Assembly: GCA_963170055.1 (NCBI GenBank)
Contig: CAUJGJ010000444.1
Coordinates: forward strand, 4,499,118 to 4,563,117
DNA from: Halisarca cf. caerulea
Lineage: Eukaryota > Porifera > Demospongiae > Chondrillida > Halisarcidae
DNA: 64,000 nt
Direction of reading: 5' to 3'
Shown here: piece by piece, positions 39,900 to 54,000 of the stretch
How positions within the stretch are numbered: the first letter of the stretch is position 1
How the letters are laid out: each line of letters begins with the position of its first letter
Made by a program: the position numbers and the translations under genes
The notes under the pieces: model-generated
Told to the model about the DNA's origin: nothing
What the model saw: only the letters and a program-made list of their open reading frames with translations
Databases searched by the model: none

Positions 39900-42800
39900 A
39901 CAAAGTCATAAATCTTATAACTGTGGTGATTTGTAAAATAAATTGTTCGTGTCAAAAATAAAAAAATCGCAAATTTCTTTTCTAAGTTATTTGCAAGTCT
40001 TGCAATTTCATGCTATTTTTGACTTCTTATGCATGATTCATGCTTTAACCAAGTCTAAAAACTTATAGCTGCGGTGATTATTCAAATAAATTGTTGGAGT
40101 AAGAAATAGAAAATCGCAAATTTCCTTTCTAAGTTATTTTCAATGCTTGCAATTATATGCTATTCTTGACTTCTTATGCATGATTCATGTATTAACAAAG
40201 TCATAAAACTTATAGCTGCGGTGATCTGTCAAATAAATTTTCCTTGTAAGAAATAAAAAATCGCAAATTTCTTTTCTAAGTTATTTGCAAATCTTGCAAT
40301 TTCATGCTATTCTTGACATCTTATGCATGATTCATGCATTAACGAAGTCATAAAACTTATAGCTGCGGTGATTTGTCAAATAAATTGTTGGTGTCAGAAA
40401 TAGAAAATCGCAAATTTCTTATCTAAATTATTTGCAATTCTTGTAATTTCATGCTATTCTTGACTTCTTATGCATGATTCATGCATTAACTAAGTCATAA
40501 AACTTATAGCTGCGGTGATTTGTCAAATATATTGTTTGTGTCAGAAATAGAAAATCGCAAATTTGTTTTCTATGTTATTTGCAATTCTTGCAATTTCATG
40601 CTATTCTTGACTTCTTATGCATGATTCATGCATTAACAAAGTCATAAAACTTATAGCTGCGGTGATTTGTCAAATAAATTGTCCTTGTAAGTAATAAAAA
40701 TCGCAAATTTCTTTTCTAAGTTATTTGCAATTCTTGCAATTTTATGCTATTTTTCACTTCTTATGTATGATTCATGCATTAACAAAGTCATAAAACTTAT
40801 AGCTGCGGTGATTTGTCAAATAAATTGTTGGTGTCAGAAATAGAAAATCGCAAATTTCTTTTCTAAGTTATTTGCAATTCTTGCAATTTCATGCTCTTCT
40901 TGACTTCTTATGCATGATTCATGCTCTAACAGAGTCATACAACTTATAACTGCGGTGATTTGTAAAATAAATTGTTCGTGTCAAAAATAAAAAAATCGCA
41001 AATTTCTTTTCTTAGTTATTTGCAATTCTCGCAATTTCATGCTATTCTTGACTTCTTATGCATGATTCATGCATTAACCAAGACATAAAACTTATAGCTG
41101 CGGTGATTTGTCAAATAAATTTTCCTTGTAAGAAATAAAAAATCACAAATTTCTTTTCTAAGTTATTTGCAATTCTTGCAATTTTATGCTATTTTTCACT
41201 TTTTATGTATGATTCATGCATTAACAAAGTCATAAAACTTATAGCTGCGGTGATTTGTCAAATAAATTGTTGGTGTCAGAAATAGAAAATCGCAAATTTC
41301 TTTTCTAAGTTATTTGCAATTCTTGCAATTTCATGCTCTTCTTGACTTCTTATGCATGATTCATGCACTAACAGAGTCATACAACTTATAACTGCGGTGA
41401 TTTGTAAAATAAATTGTTCGTGTCAAAAATAAAAAAATCGCAAATATCTTTTCTAAGTTATTTGCAATTCTTGCAATTTCATGCAATTCTTGCCTTCTTA
41501 TGCATGATTCATGCATTAACAAAGTCATAAAACTTATAGCTGCGGTGATTTGTCAACTAAATTGTTGGTGTCAGAAATAGAAAATCGCAAATTTCTTTTC
41601 TTAGTTATTTGCAATTCTCGCAATTTCATGCTATTCTTGACTTCTTATGCATGATTCATGCATTAACCAAGACATAAAACTTATAGCTGCGGTGATTTGT
41701 CAAATAAATTTTCCTTGTAAGAAATAAAAAATCACAAATTTCTTTTCTAAGTTATTTGCAATTCTTGCAATTTCATGCTATTCTTGACTTCTTATGCATG
41801 ATTCATGCTTTAACCAAGACATAAAACTTATAGCTGCGGTGATTTGTCAAATAAATTTTCCTTGTAAGAAATAAAAAATCGCAAATTTCTTTTCTAAGTT
41901 ATTTGCAATTCTTGCAATTTCATGCTATTCTTGACATCTTATGCATGATTAATGCTTTAACCAAGCCATAAAACTTATAGCTGCGGTGATTTGTCAAATA
42001 AATTTTCCTTGCAAGAAATCAAAAATCGCAAATTTCTTTTCTAAGTTAGTTGCAATTCTTGCAATTTCAAGCTATTCTTGACTTCTTATGCATGATTCAT
42101 GCATTAACAAAGTCATAAATCTTATAACTGTGGTGATTTGTAAAATAAATTGTTCGTGTCAAAAATAAAAAAATCGCAAATTTCTTTTCTAAGTTATTTG
42201 CAAGTCTTGCAATTTCATGCTATTTTTGACTTCTTATGCATGATTCATGCTTTAACCAAGTCTAAAAACTTATAGCTGCGGTGATTATTCAAATAAATTG
42301 TTGGAGTAAGAAATAGAAAATCGCAAATTTCCTTTCTAAGTTATTTTCAATGCTTGCAATTATATGCTATTCTTGACTTCTTATGCATGATTCATGTATT
42401 AACAAAGTCATAAAACTTATAGCTGCGGTGATCTGTCAAATAAATTTTCCTTGTAAGAAATAAAAAATCGCAAATTTCTTTTCTAAGTTATTTGCAAATC
42501 TTGCAATTTCATGCTATTCTTGACATCTTATGCATGATTCATGCATTAACGAAGTCATAAAACTTATAGCTGCGGTGATTTGTCAAATAAATTGTTGGTG
42601 TCAGAAATAGAAAATCGCAAATTTCTTATCTAAATTATTTGCAATTCTTGTAATTTCATGCTATTCTTGACTTCTTATGCATGATTCATGCATTAACTAA
42701 GTCATAAAACTTATAGCTGCGGTGATTTGTCAAATATATTGTTTGTGTCAGAAATAGAAAATCGCAAATTTGTTTTCTATGTTATTTGCAATTCTTGCAA

Positions 42801-44500
42801 TTTCATGCTATTCTTGACTTCTTATGCATGATTCATGCATTAACAAAGTCATAAAACTTATAGCTGCGGTGATTTGTCAAATAAATTGTCCTTGTAAGTA
42901 ATAAAAATCGCAAATTTCTTTTCTAAGTTATTTGCAATTCTTGCAATTTTATGCTATTTTTCACTTCTTATGTATGATTCATGCATTAACAAAGTCATAA
43001 AACTTATAGCTGCGGTGATTTGTCAAATAAATTGTTGGTGTCAGAAATAGAAAATCGCAAATTTCTTTTCTAAGTTATTTGCAATTCTTGCAATTTCATG
43101 CTCTTCTTGACTTCTTATGCATGATTCATGCTCTAACAGAGTCATACAACTTATAACTGCGGTGATTTGTAAAATAAATTGTTCGTGTCAAAAATAAAAA
43201 AATCGCAAATTTCTTTTCTTAGTTATTTGCAATTCTCGCAATTTCATGCTATTCTTGACTTCTTATGCATGATTCATGCATTAACCAAGACATAAAACTT
43301 ATAGCTGCGGTGATTTGTCAAATAAATTTTCCTTGTAAGAAATAAAAAATCACAAATTTCTTTTCTAAGTTATTTGCAATTCTTGCAATTTTATGCTATT
43401 TTTCACTTTTTATGTATGATTCATGCATTAACAAAGTCATAAAACTTATAGCTGCGGTGATTTGTCAAATAAATTGTTGGTGTCAGAAATAGAAAATCGC
43501 AAATTTCTTTTCTAAGTTATTTGCAATTCTTGCAATTTCATGCTCTTCTTGACTTCTTATGCATGATTCATGCACTAACAGAGTCATACAACTTATAACT
43601 GCGGTGATTTGTAAAATAAATTGTTCGTGTCAAAAATAAAAAAATCGCAAATATCTTTTCTAAGTTATTTGCAATTCTTGCAATTTCATGCAATTCTTGC
43701 CTTCTTATGCATGATTCATGCATTAACAAAGTCATAAAACTTATAGCTGCGGTGATTTGTCAACTAAATTGTTGGTGTCAGAAATAGAAAATCGCAAATT
43801 TCTTTTCTTAGTTATTTGCAATTCTCGCAATTTCATGCTATTCTTGACTTCTTATGCATGATTCATGCATTAACCAAGACATAAAACTTATAGCTGCGGT
43901 GATTTGTCAAATAAATTTTCCTTGTAAGAAATAAAAAATCACAAATTTCTTTTCTAAGTTATTTGCAATTCTTGCAATTTCATGCTATTCTTGACTTCTT
44001 ATGCATGATTCATGCTTTAACCAAGACATAAAACTTATAGCTGCGGTGATTTGTCAAATAAATTTTCCTTGTAAGAAATAAAAAATCGCAAATTTCTTTT
44101 CTAAGTTATTTGCAATTCTTGCAATTTCATGCTATTCTTGACATCTTATGCATGATTAATGCTTTAACCAAGCCATAAAACTTATAGCTGCGGTGATTTG
44201 TCAAATAAATTTTCCTTGCAAGAAATCAAAAATCGCAAATTTCTTTTCTAAGTTAGTTGCAATTCTTGCAATTTCAAGCTATTCTTGACTTCTTATGCAT
44301 GATTCATGCATTAACAAAGTCATAAAACTTATAACTGTGGTGATTTGTAAAATAAATTGTTCGTGTCAAAAATAAAAAAATCGCAAATTTCTTTTCTAAG
44401 TTATTTGCAAGTCTTGCAATTTCATGCTATTTTTGACTTCTTATGCATGATTCATGCTTTAACCAAGTCTAAAAACTTATAGCTGCGGTGATTATTCAAA
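39900..44500 (+). repeat. 15-mer higher-order repeat of family B, 2207 bp, two near-identical copies
   Basis: Three unrelated landmarks share one spacing of 2207 bp. AGTCTTGCAATTTC is at 39996, 42203 and 44410. ACTGTGGTGA is at 39920, 42127 and 44334. ATGCTCTAACAGAG is at 40921 and 43128. The unit is 15 monomers plus 2 bp. The copies differ only at scattered bases, for example CATAAATC in the first two and CATAAAAC at the start of the third. A partial later copy resumes after 881 bp, at 45291. Confidence 0.9.
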
Positions 44501-47500
44501 TAAATTGTTGGAGTAAGAAATAGAAAATCGCAAATTTCTTTTCTAAGTTATTTTCAATGCTTGCAATTATATGCTATTTTTGACTTCTTATGCATGATTC
44601 ATGTATTAACAAAGTCATAAAACTTATAGCTGCGGTGATCTGTCAAATAAATTTTCCTTGTAAGAAATAAAAAATCGCAAATTTCTTTTCTAAGTTATTT
44701 GCAAATCTTGCAATTTCATGCTATTCTTGACATCTTATGCATGATTCATGCATTAACGAAGTCATAAAACTTATAGCTGCGGTGATTTGTCAAATAAATT
44801 GTTGGTGTCAGAAATAGAAAATCGCAAATTTCTTATCTAACTTATTTGCAATTCTTGCAATTTCATGCTATTCTTGACTTCTTATGCATGATTCATGCAT
44901 TAACTAAGTCATAAAACTTATAGCTGCGGTGATTTGTCAAATATATTGTTTGTGTCAGAAATAGAAAATCGCAAATTTGTTTTCTATGTTATTTGCAATT
45001 CTTGCAATTTCATGCTATTCTTGACTTCTTATGCATGATTCATGCATTAACAAAGTCATAAAACTTATAGCTGCGGTGATTTGTCAAATAAATTGTCCTT
45101 GTAAGTAATAAAAATCGCAAATTTCTTTTCTAAGTTATTTGCAATTCTTGCAATTTTATGCTATTTTTCACTTCTTATGTATGATTCATGCATTAACAAA
45201 GTCATAAAACTTATAGCTGCGGTGATTTGTCAAATAAATTATTCGTGTCAGAAATAGAAAATCGCAAATTTCTTTTCTAAGTTATTTGCAAGTCTTGCAA
45301 TTTCATGCTATTTTTGACTTCTTATGCATGATTCATGCTTTAACCAAGTCTAAAAACTTATAGCTGCGGTGATTATTCAAATAAATTGTTGGAGTAAGAA
45401 ATAGAAAATCACAAATTTCTTTTCTAAGTTATTTTCAATGCTTGCAATTATATGCTATTCTTGACTTCTTATGCATGATTCATGTATTAACAAAGTCATA
45501 AAACTTATAGCTGCGGTGATCTGTCAAATAAATTTTCCTTGTAAGAAATAAAAAATCGCAAATTTCTTTTCTAAGTTATTTGCAAATCTTGCAATTTCAT
45601 GCTATTCTTGACATCTTATGCATGATTCATGCATTAACGAAGTCATAAAACTTATAGCTGCGGTGATTTGTCAAATAAATTGTTGGTGTCAGAAATAGAA
45701 AATCGCAAATTTCTTATCTAACTTATTTGCAATTCTTGCAATTTCATGCTATTCTTGACTTCTTATGCATGATTCATGCATTAACTAAGTCATAAAACTT
45801 ATAGCTGCGGTGATTTGTCAAATATATTGTTTGTGTCAGAAATAGAAAATCGCAAATTTGTTTTCTATGTTATTTGCAATTCTTGCAATTTCATGCTATT
45901 CTTGACTTCTTATGCATGATTCATGCATTAACAAAGTCATAAAACTTATAGCTGCGGTGATTTGTCAAATAAATTGTCCTTGTAAGAAATAAAAATCGCA
46001 AATTTCTTTTCTAAGTTATTTGCAATTCTTGCAATTTTATGCTATTTTTCACTTCTTATGTATGATTCATGCATTAACAAAGTCATAAAACTTATAGCTG
46101 CGGTGATTTGTCAAATAAATTATTCGTGTCAGAAATAGAAAATCGCAAATTTCTTTTCTAAGTTATTTGCAATTCTTGCAATTTCATGCTATTCTTGACT
46201 TCTTATGAATGATTCATGCATTAAGAATGTTATAAAACTGATAGCTGCGGTGATTTGTCAAATAAATTGTCCTTGTAAGAAATAAAAAATTGCAAATTTC
46301 ATTTGTATGTTATTTGCAATTCTTGCAATTTCATGCTATTCTTGACTTCTTATGCATGATTCATGCATTAACAAAGTCATAAAACTAATAGCTGCGGTGA
46401 TATGTCTAATAAATTGTTTGTGTCAGAAATAAAAAATCGCAAATTTCTTTTCTAAGTTATTTGCAATTCTTGCAATTTCATGCTATTCTTGACTTCTTAT
46501 GCATGATTCATGCATTAACAAAGTCATAAAACTTATAGCTGCGGTGATTTGTCAAATAAATTGTTGGTGTCAGAAATAGAAAATCGCAAATTTCTTTTCT
46601 AAGTTATTTGCAATTCTTGCAATTTCATGCTATTCTTTACTTCTTATGCATGATTCATGCATTAACAAAGTCATAAAACTTATAACTGCGGTGATTTGTC
46701 AAATAAATTATCCTTGTAAGAAATAAAAAATCGCAAATTTCCTTTCTAAGTTATTTGCAATTTTTGTAATTTCATGCTATTCTTGACTTCTTATGCATGA
46801 TTCATGCATTAACAAAGTCATAAAACTTATAGCTGCGGTGATTTGTCAAATAAATTTTTGGTGTCAGAAATAGAAAATCGCAAATTTCTTTTCTAAGTTA
46901 TTTGCAATTCTTGCAATTTCATGTTATTCTTGGCTTCTTATGCATGATTCATGCATTAACTAAGTCATAAAACTTATAGCTGCGGTGATTTGTCAAATAA
47001 ATTGTTTGTGTCAGAAATAGAAAATCGCAAATTTCTTTTCTATGCTATTTGCAATTCTTGCAATTTCATGGTATTCTTGACTTCTTATGCATGATTCAAG
47101 CATTAACAAAGTCATAAAACTTATAGCTGCGGTGATTTGTCAAATAAATTGTCCTTATAAGTAATAAAAATCGCAAATTTCTTTTCTAAGTTATCTGCAA
47201 TTCTTGCAATTTTATGCTATTTTTCACTTCTTATGTATGATTCATGCATTAACAAAGTCATAAAACTTATAGCTGCGGTGATTTGTCAAATAAATTATTC
47301 GTGTCAGAAATAGAAATTCGCAAATTTCTTTTCTAAGTTATTTGCAATTCTTGCAATTTCATGCTATTCTTGACTTCTTATGCATGATTCATGCATTAAG
47401 AATGTTATAGAACTGATAGCTGCGGTGATTTGTCAAATAAATTGTCCTTGTAAGAAATAAAAAATTGCAAATTTCATTTCTATGTTATTTGCAATTCTTG

Positions 47501-50500
47501 CAATTTCATGCTATTCTTGACTTCTTATGCATGATTCATGCATTAACAAAGTCATAAAACTAGTAGCTGCGGTGATATGTCTAATAAATTGTTTGTGTCA
47601 GAAATAGAAAATCGCAAATTTCTTTTCAAAGTTATTTGCAATTCTTGCAATTTCATGCTATTCTTGACTTCTTATGCATGATTCATGCATTAACAAAGTC
47701 ATAAAACTAATAGCTGCGGTGATATGTCTAATAAATTGTTTGTGTCAGAAATAAAAAATCGCAAATTTCTTTTCTAAGTTATTTGCAATTCTTGCAATTT
47801 CATGCTATTCTTGACTTCTTATGCATGATTCATGCATTAACAAAGTCATAAAACTTATAGCTGCGGTGATTTGTCAAATAAATTGTTGGTGTCAGAAATA
47901 GAAAATCGCAAATTTCTTATCTAACTTATTTGCAATTCTTGCAATTTCATGCTATTCTTGACTTCTTATGCATGATTCATGCATTAACTAAGTCATAAAA
48001 CTTATAGCTGCGGTGATTTGTCAAATATATTGTTTGTGTCAGAAATAGAAAATCGCAAATTTCTTTTCTATGTTATTTGCAATTCTTTCAATTTCATGCT
48101 ATTCTTGACTTCTTATGCATGATTCATGCATTAACAAAGTCATAAAACTTATAGCTGCGGTGATTTGTCAAATAAATTGTCCTTGTAAGTAATAAAAATC
48201 GCAAATTTCTTTTCTAAGTTATTTGCAATTCTTGCAATTTTATGCTATTTTTCACTTCTTATGTATGATTCATGCATTAACAAAGTCATAAAACTTATAG
48301 CTGCGGTGATTTGTCAAATAAATTATTCGTGTCAGAAATAGAAAATCGCAAATTTCTTTTCTAAGTCATTTCAATTCTTGCAATTTCATGCTATTCTTGA
48401 CTTCTTATGCATGATTCATGCATTAACAAAGTCATAAAACTTATAGCTGCGGTGATTTGTCAAATATTTTTGACTTCTTATGCATGATTCATGCACTAAC
48501 AGAGTCATACAACTTATAACTGCGGTGATTTGTCAAATAAATTATCCTTGTAAGAAATAAAAAATCGCAAATTTCTTTTCTAAGTTATTTGCAATTCTTG
48601 CAATTTCATGCTATTCTTCACTTCTTATGCATGATTCATGCACTAACAGAGTGATACAACTTATAACTGCGGTGATTTGTGAAATAAATTATCCTTGTAA
48701 GAAATAAAAAATCGCAAATTTCTTTTCTATGTTATTTGCAATTCTTGCAATTTCATGCTATTCTTGACTTCTTATGCATGATTCATGCATTAACAAAGTC
48801 ATAAAACTTATAGCTGCGGTGATTTGTCAAATAAATTGTTTGTGTCAGAAATAGAAAATCGCAAATTTCTTTTCTAAGTTATTTGCAATTCTTGCAATTT
48901 CATGCTCTTCTTGACTTCTTATGCATGATTCATGCACTAACAGAGTCATACAACTTATAACTGCGGTGATTTGTCAAATAAATTATCCTTGTAAGAAATA
49001 AAAAATCGCAAATTTCTTTTCTAAGTTATTTGCAATTCTTGCAATTTCATGCTATTCTTGACTTCTTATGCATGATTCATGCATTAAGAATGTTATAAAA
49101 CTGATAGCAGCGGTGATTTGTCAAATAAATTGTCCTTGTAAGAAATAAAAAATCGCAAATTTCTTTTCTATGTTATTTGCAATTCTTGCAATTTCATGCT
49201 ATTCTTGACTTCTTATGCATGATTCATGCATTAACAAAGTCATAAAACTTATAGCTGCGGTGATTTGTCAAATAAATTGTTGGTGTCAGAAATAGAAAAT
49301 CGCAAATTTCTTTTCTAAGTTATTTGCAATTCTTGCAATTTCATGCTATTCTTGACTTCTTATGCATGATTCATGCACTAACAGAGTCATACAACTTATA
49401 ACTGCGGTGATTTGTCAAATAAATTATCCTTGTAAGAAATAAAAAATCGCAAATTTCTTTTCTAAGTTATTTGCAATTCTTGCAATTTCATGCTCTTCTT
49501 GGCTTCTTATGCATGATTCATGCACTAACAGAGTCATACAACTTATAACTGCGGTGATTTGTCAAATAAATTATCCTTGTAAGAAATAAAAAATCGCAAA
49601 TTTCTTTTCTAAGTTATTTGCAATTCTTGCAATTTCATGCTCTTCTTGACTTCTTATGCATGATTCATGCACTAACAGAGTCATACAACTTATAACTGCG
49701 GTGATTTGTCAAATAAATTATCCTTGTAAGAAATAAAAAATCGCAAATTTCTTTTCCAAGTTATTTGCAATTCTTGCAATTTCATGCTATTCTTGACTTC
49801 TTATGCATGATTCATGCATTAAGAATGTTATAAAACTGATAGCAGCGGTGATTTGTCAAATAAATTGTCCTTGTAAGAAATAAAAAATCGCAAATTTCTT
49901 TTCTATGTTATTTGCAATTCTTGCAATTTCATGCTATTCTTGACTTCTTATGCATGATTCATGCATTAACAAAGTCATAAAACTTATAGCTGCGGTGATT
50001 TGTCAAATAAATTGTTGGTGTCAGAAATAGAAAATCGCAAATTTCTTTTCTAAGTTATTTGCAATTCTTGCAATTTCATGCTCTTCTTGACTTCTTATGC
50101 ATGATTCATGCACTAACAGAGTCATACAACTTATAACTGCGGTGATTTGTGAAATAAATTATCCTTGTAAGAAATAAAAAATCGCAAATTTCTTTTCTAT
50201 GTTATTTGCAATTCTTGCAATTTCATGCTATTCTTGACTTCTTATGCATGATTCATGCATTAACAAAGTCATAAAACTTATAGCTGCGGTGATTTGTCAA
50301 ATAAATTGTTTGTGTCAGAAATAGAAAATCGCAAATTTCTTTTCTAAGTTATTTGCAATTTTTGCAATTTCATGCTATTCTTGACTTCTTATGCATGATT
50401 CATGCATTAAGAATGTTATAAAACTGATAGCAGCGGTGATTTGTCAAATAAATTGTCCTTGTAAGAAATAAAAAATCGCAAATTTCTTTTCTATGTTATT

Positions 50501-51020
50501 TGCAATTCTTGCAATTTCATGCTATTCTTCACTTCTTATGCATGATTCATGCACTAACAGAGTCATACAACTTATAACTGCGGTGATTTGTCAAATAAAT
50601 TATCCTTGTAAGAAATAAAAAATCGCAAATTTCTTTTCTAAGTTATTTGCAATTCTTGCAATTTCATGCTCTTCTTGACTTCTTATGCATGATTCATGCA
50701 CTAACAGAGTCATACAACTTATAACTGCGGTGATTTGTCAAATAAATTATCCTTGTAAGAAATAAAAAATCGCAAATTTCTTTTCTAAGTTATTTGCAAT
50801 TCTTGCAATTTCATGCTCTTCTTGACTTCTTATGCATGATTCATGCACTAACAGAGTCATACAACTTATAACTGCGGTGATTTGTCAAATAAATTATCCT
50901 TGTAAGAAATAAAAAATCGCAAATTTCTTTTCTAAGTTATTTGCAATTCTTGCAATTTCATGCTATTCTTACTTCTTATGCATGATTCATGCATTAAGAA
51001 TGTTATAAAACTGATAGCAG

Positions 51021-54000
51021 CGGTGATTAAATAAAAAATCGCAAATTTCTTTTCTGTGTTATTTGCAATTCTTGCAATTTCATGCTATTCTTCACTTCTT
51101 ATGCATGATTCATGCACTAACAGAGTGATACAACTTATAACTGCGGTGATTTGTCAAATAAATTATCCTTGTAAGAAATAAAAAATCGCAAATTTCTTTT
51201 CTATGTTATTTGCAATTCTTGCAATTTCATGCTATTCTTGACTTCTTATGCATGATTCATGCATTAACAAAGTCATAAAACTTATAGCTGCGGTGATTTG
51301 TCAAATAAATTGTTTGTGTCAGAAATAGAAAATCGCAAATTTCTTTTCTAAGTTATTTGCAATTCTTGCAATTTCATGCTCTTCTTGACTTCTTATGCAT
51401 GATTCATGCACTAACAGAGTCATACAACTTATAACTGCGGTGATTTGTGAAATAAATTATCCTTGTAAGAAATAAAAAATCGCAAATTTCTTTTCTAAGT
51501 TATTTGCAATTCTTGCAATTTCATGCTATTCTTGACTTCTTATGCATGATTCATGCATTAAGAATGTTATAAAACTGATAGCAGCGGTGATTTGTCAAAT
51601 AAATTGTCCTTGTAAGAAATAAAAAATCGCAAATTTCTTTTCTATGTTATTTGCAATTCTTGCAATTTCATGCTATTCTTGACTTCTTATGCATGATTCA
51701 TGCATTAACAAAGTCATAAAACTTATAGCTGCGGTGATTTGTCAAATAAATTGTTTGTGTCAGAAATAGAAAATCGCAAATTTCTTTTCTAAGTTATTTG
51801 CAATTCTTGCAATTTCATGCTCTTCTTGACTTCTTATGCATGATTCATGCACTAACAGAGTCATACAACTTATAACTGCGGTGATTTGTCAAATAAATTA
51901 TCCTTGTAAGAAATAAAAAATCGCAAATTTCTTTTCTAAGTTATTTGCAATTCTTGCAATTTCATGCTCTTCTTGACTTCTTATGCATGATTCATGCACT
52001 AACAGAGTCATACAACTTATAACTGCGGTGATTTGTCAAATAAATTATCCTTGTAAGAAATAAAAAATCGCAAATTTCTTTTCTAAGTTATTTGCAATTC
52101 TTGCAATTTCATGCTATTCTTACTTCTTATGCATGATTCATGCATTAAGAATGTTATAAAACTGATAGCAGCGGTGATTAAATAAAAAATCGCAAATTTC
52201 TTTTCTGTGTTATTTGCAATTCTTGCAATTTCATGCTATTCTTGACTTCTTATGCATGATTCATGCATTAACAAAGTCATAAAACTTATAGCTGCGGTGA
52301 TTTGTCAAATAAATTGTTTGTGTCAGAAATAGAAAATCGCAAATTTCTTTTCTAAGTTATTTGCAATTTTTGCAATTTCATGCTATTCTTGACTTCTTAT
52401 GCATGATTCATGCATTAAGAATGTTATAAAACTGATAGCAGCGGTGATTTGTCAAATAAATTGTCCTTGTAAGAAATAAAAAATCGCAAATTTCTTTTCT
52501 ATGTTATTTGCAATTCTTGCAATTTCATGCTATTCTTCACTTCTTATGCATGATTCATGCACTAACAGAGTCATACAACTTATAACTGCGGTGATTTGTC
52601 AAATAAATTATCCTTGTAAGAAATAAAAAATCGCAAATTTCTTTTCTAAGTTATTTGCAATTCTTGCAATTTCATGCTCTTCTTGACTTCTTATGCATGA
52701 TTCATGCACTAACAGAGTCATACAACTTATAACTGCGGTGATTTGTCAAATAAATTATCCTTGTAAGAAATAAAAAATCGCAAATTTCTTTTCTAAGTTA
52801 TTTGCAATTCTTGCAATTTCATGCTCTTCTTGACTTCTTATGCATGATTCATGCACTAACAGAGTCATACAACTTATAACTGCGGTGATTTGTCAAATAA
52901 ATTATCCTTGTAAGAAATAAAAAATCGCAAATTTCTTTTCTAAGTTATTTGCAATTCTTGCAATTTCATGCTATTCTTACTTCTTATGCATGATTCATGC
53001 ATTAAGAATGTTATAAAACTGATAGCAGCGGTGATTAAATAAAAAATCGCAAATTTCTTTTCTGTGTTATTTGCAATTCTTGCAATTTCATGCTATTCTT
53101 CACTTCTTATGCATGATTCATGCACTAACAGAGTGATACAACTTATAACTGCGGTGATTTGTCAAATAAATTATCCTTGTAAGAAATAAAAAATCGCAAA
53201 TTTCTTTTCTATGTTATTTGCAATTCTTGCAATTTCATGCTATTCTTGACTTCTTATGCATGATTCATGCATTAACAAAGTCATAAAACTTATAGCTGCG
53301 GTGATTTGTCAAATAAATTGTTTGTGTCAGAAATAGAAAATCGCAAATTTCTTTTCTAAGTTATTTGCAATTCTTGCAATTTCATGCTCTTCTTGACTTC
53401 TTATGCATGATTCATGCACTAACAGAGTCATACAACTTATAACTGCGGTGATTTGTGAAATAAATTATCCTTGTAAGAAATAAAAAATCGCAAATTTCTT
53501 TTCTAAGTTATTTGCAATTCTTGCAATTTCATGCTATTCTTGACTTCTTATGCATGATTCATGCATTAAGAATGTTATAAAACTGATAGCAGCGGTGATT
53601 TGTCAAATAAATTGTCCTTGTAAGAAATAAAAAATCGCAAATTTCTTTTCTATGTTATTTGCAATTCTTGCAATTTCATGCTATTCTTGACTTCTTATGC
53701 ATGATTCATGCATTAACAAAGTCATAAAACTTATAGCTGCGGTGATTTGTCAAATAAATTGTTTGTGTCAGAAATAGAAAATCGCAAATTTCTTTTCTAA
53801 GTTATTTGCAATTCTTGCAATTTCATGCTCTTCTTGACTTCTTATGCATGATTCATGCACTAACAGAGTCATACAACTTATAACTGCGGTGATTTGTCAA
53901 ATAAATTATCCTTGTAAGAAATAAAAAATCGCAAATTTCTTTTCTAAGTTATTTGCAATTCTTGCAATTTCATGCTCTTCTTGACTTCTTATGCATGATT

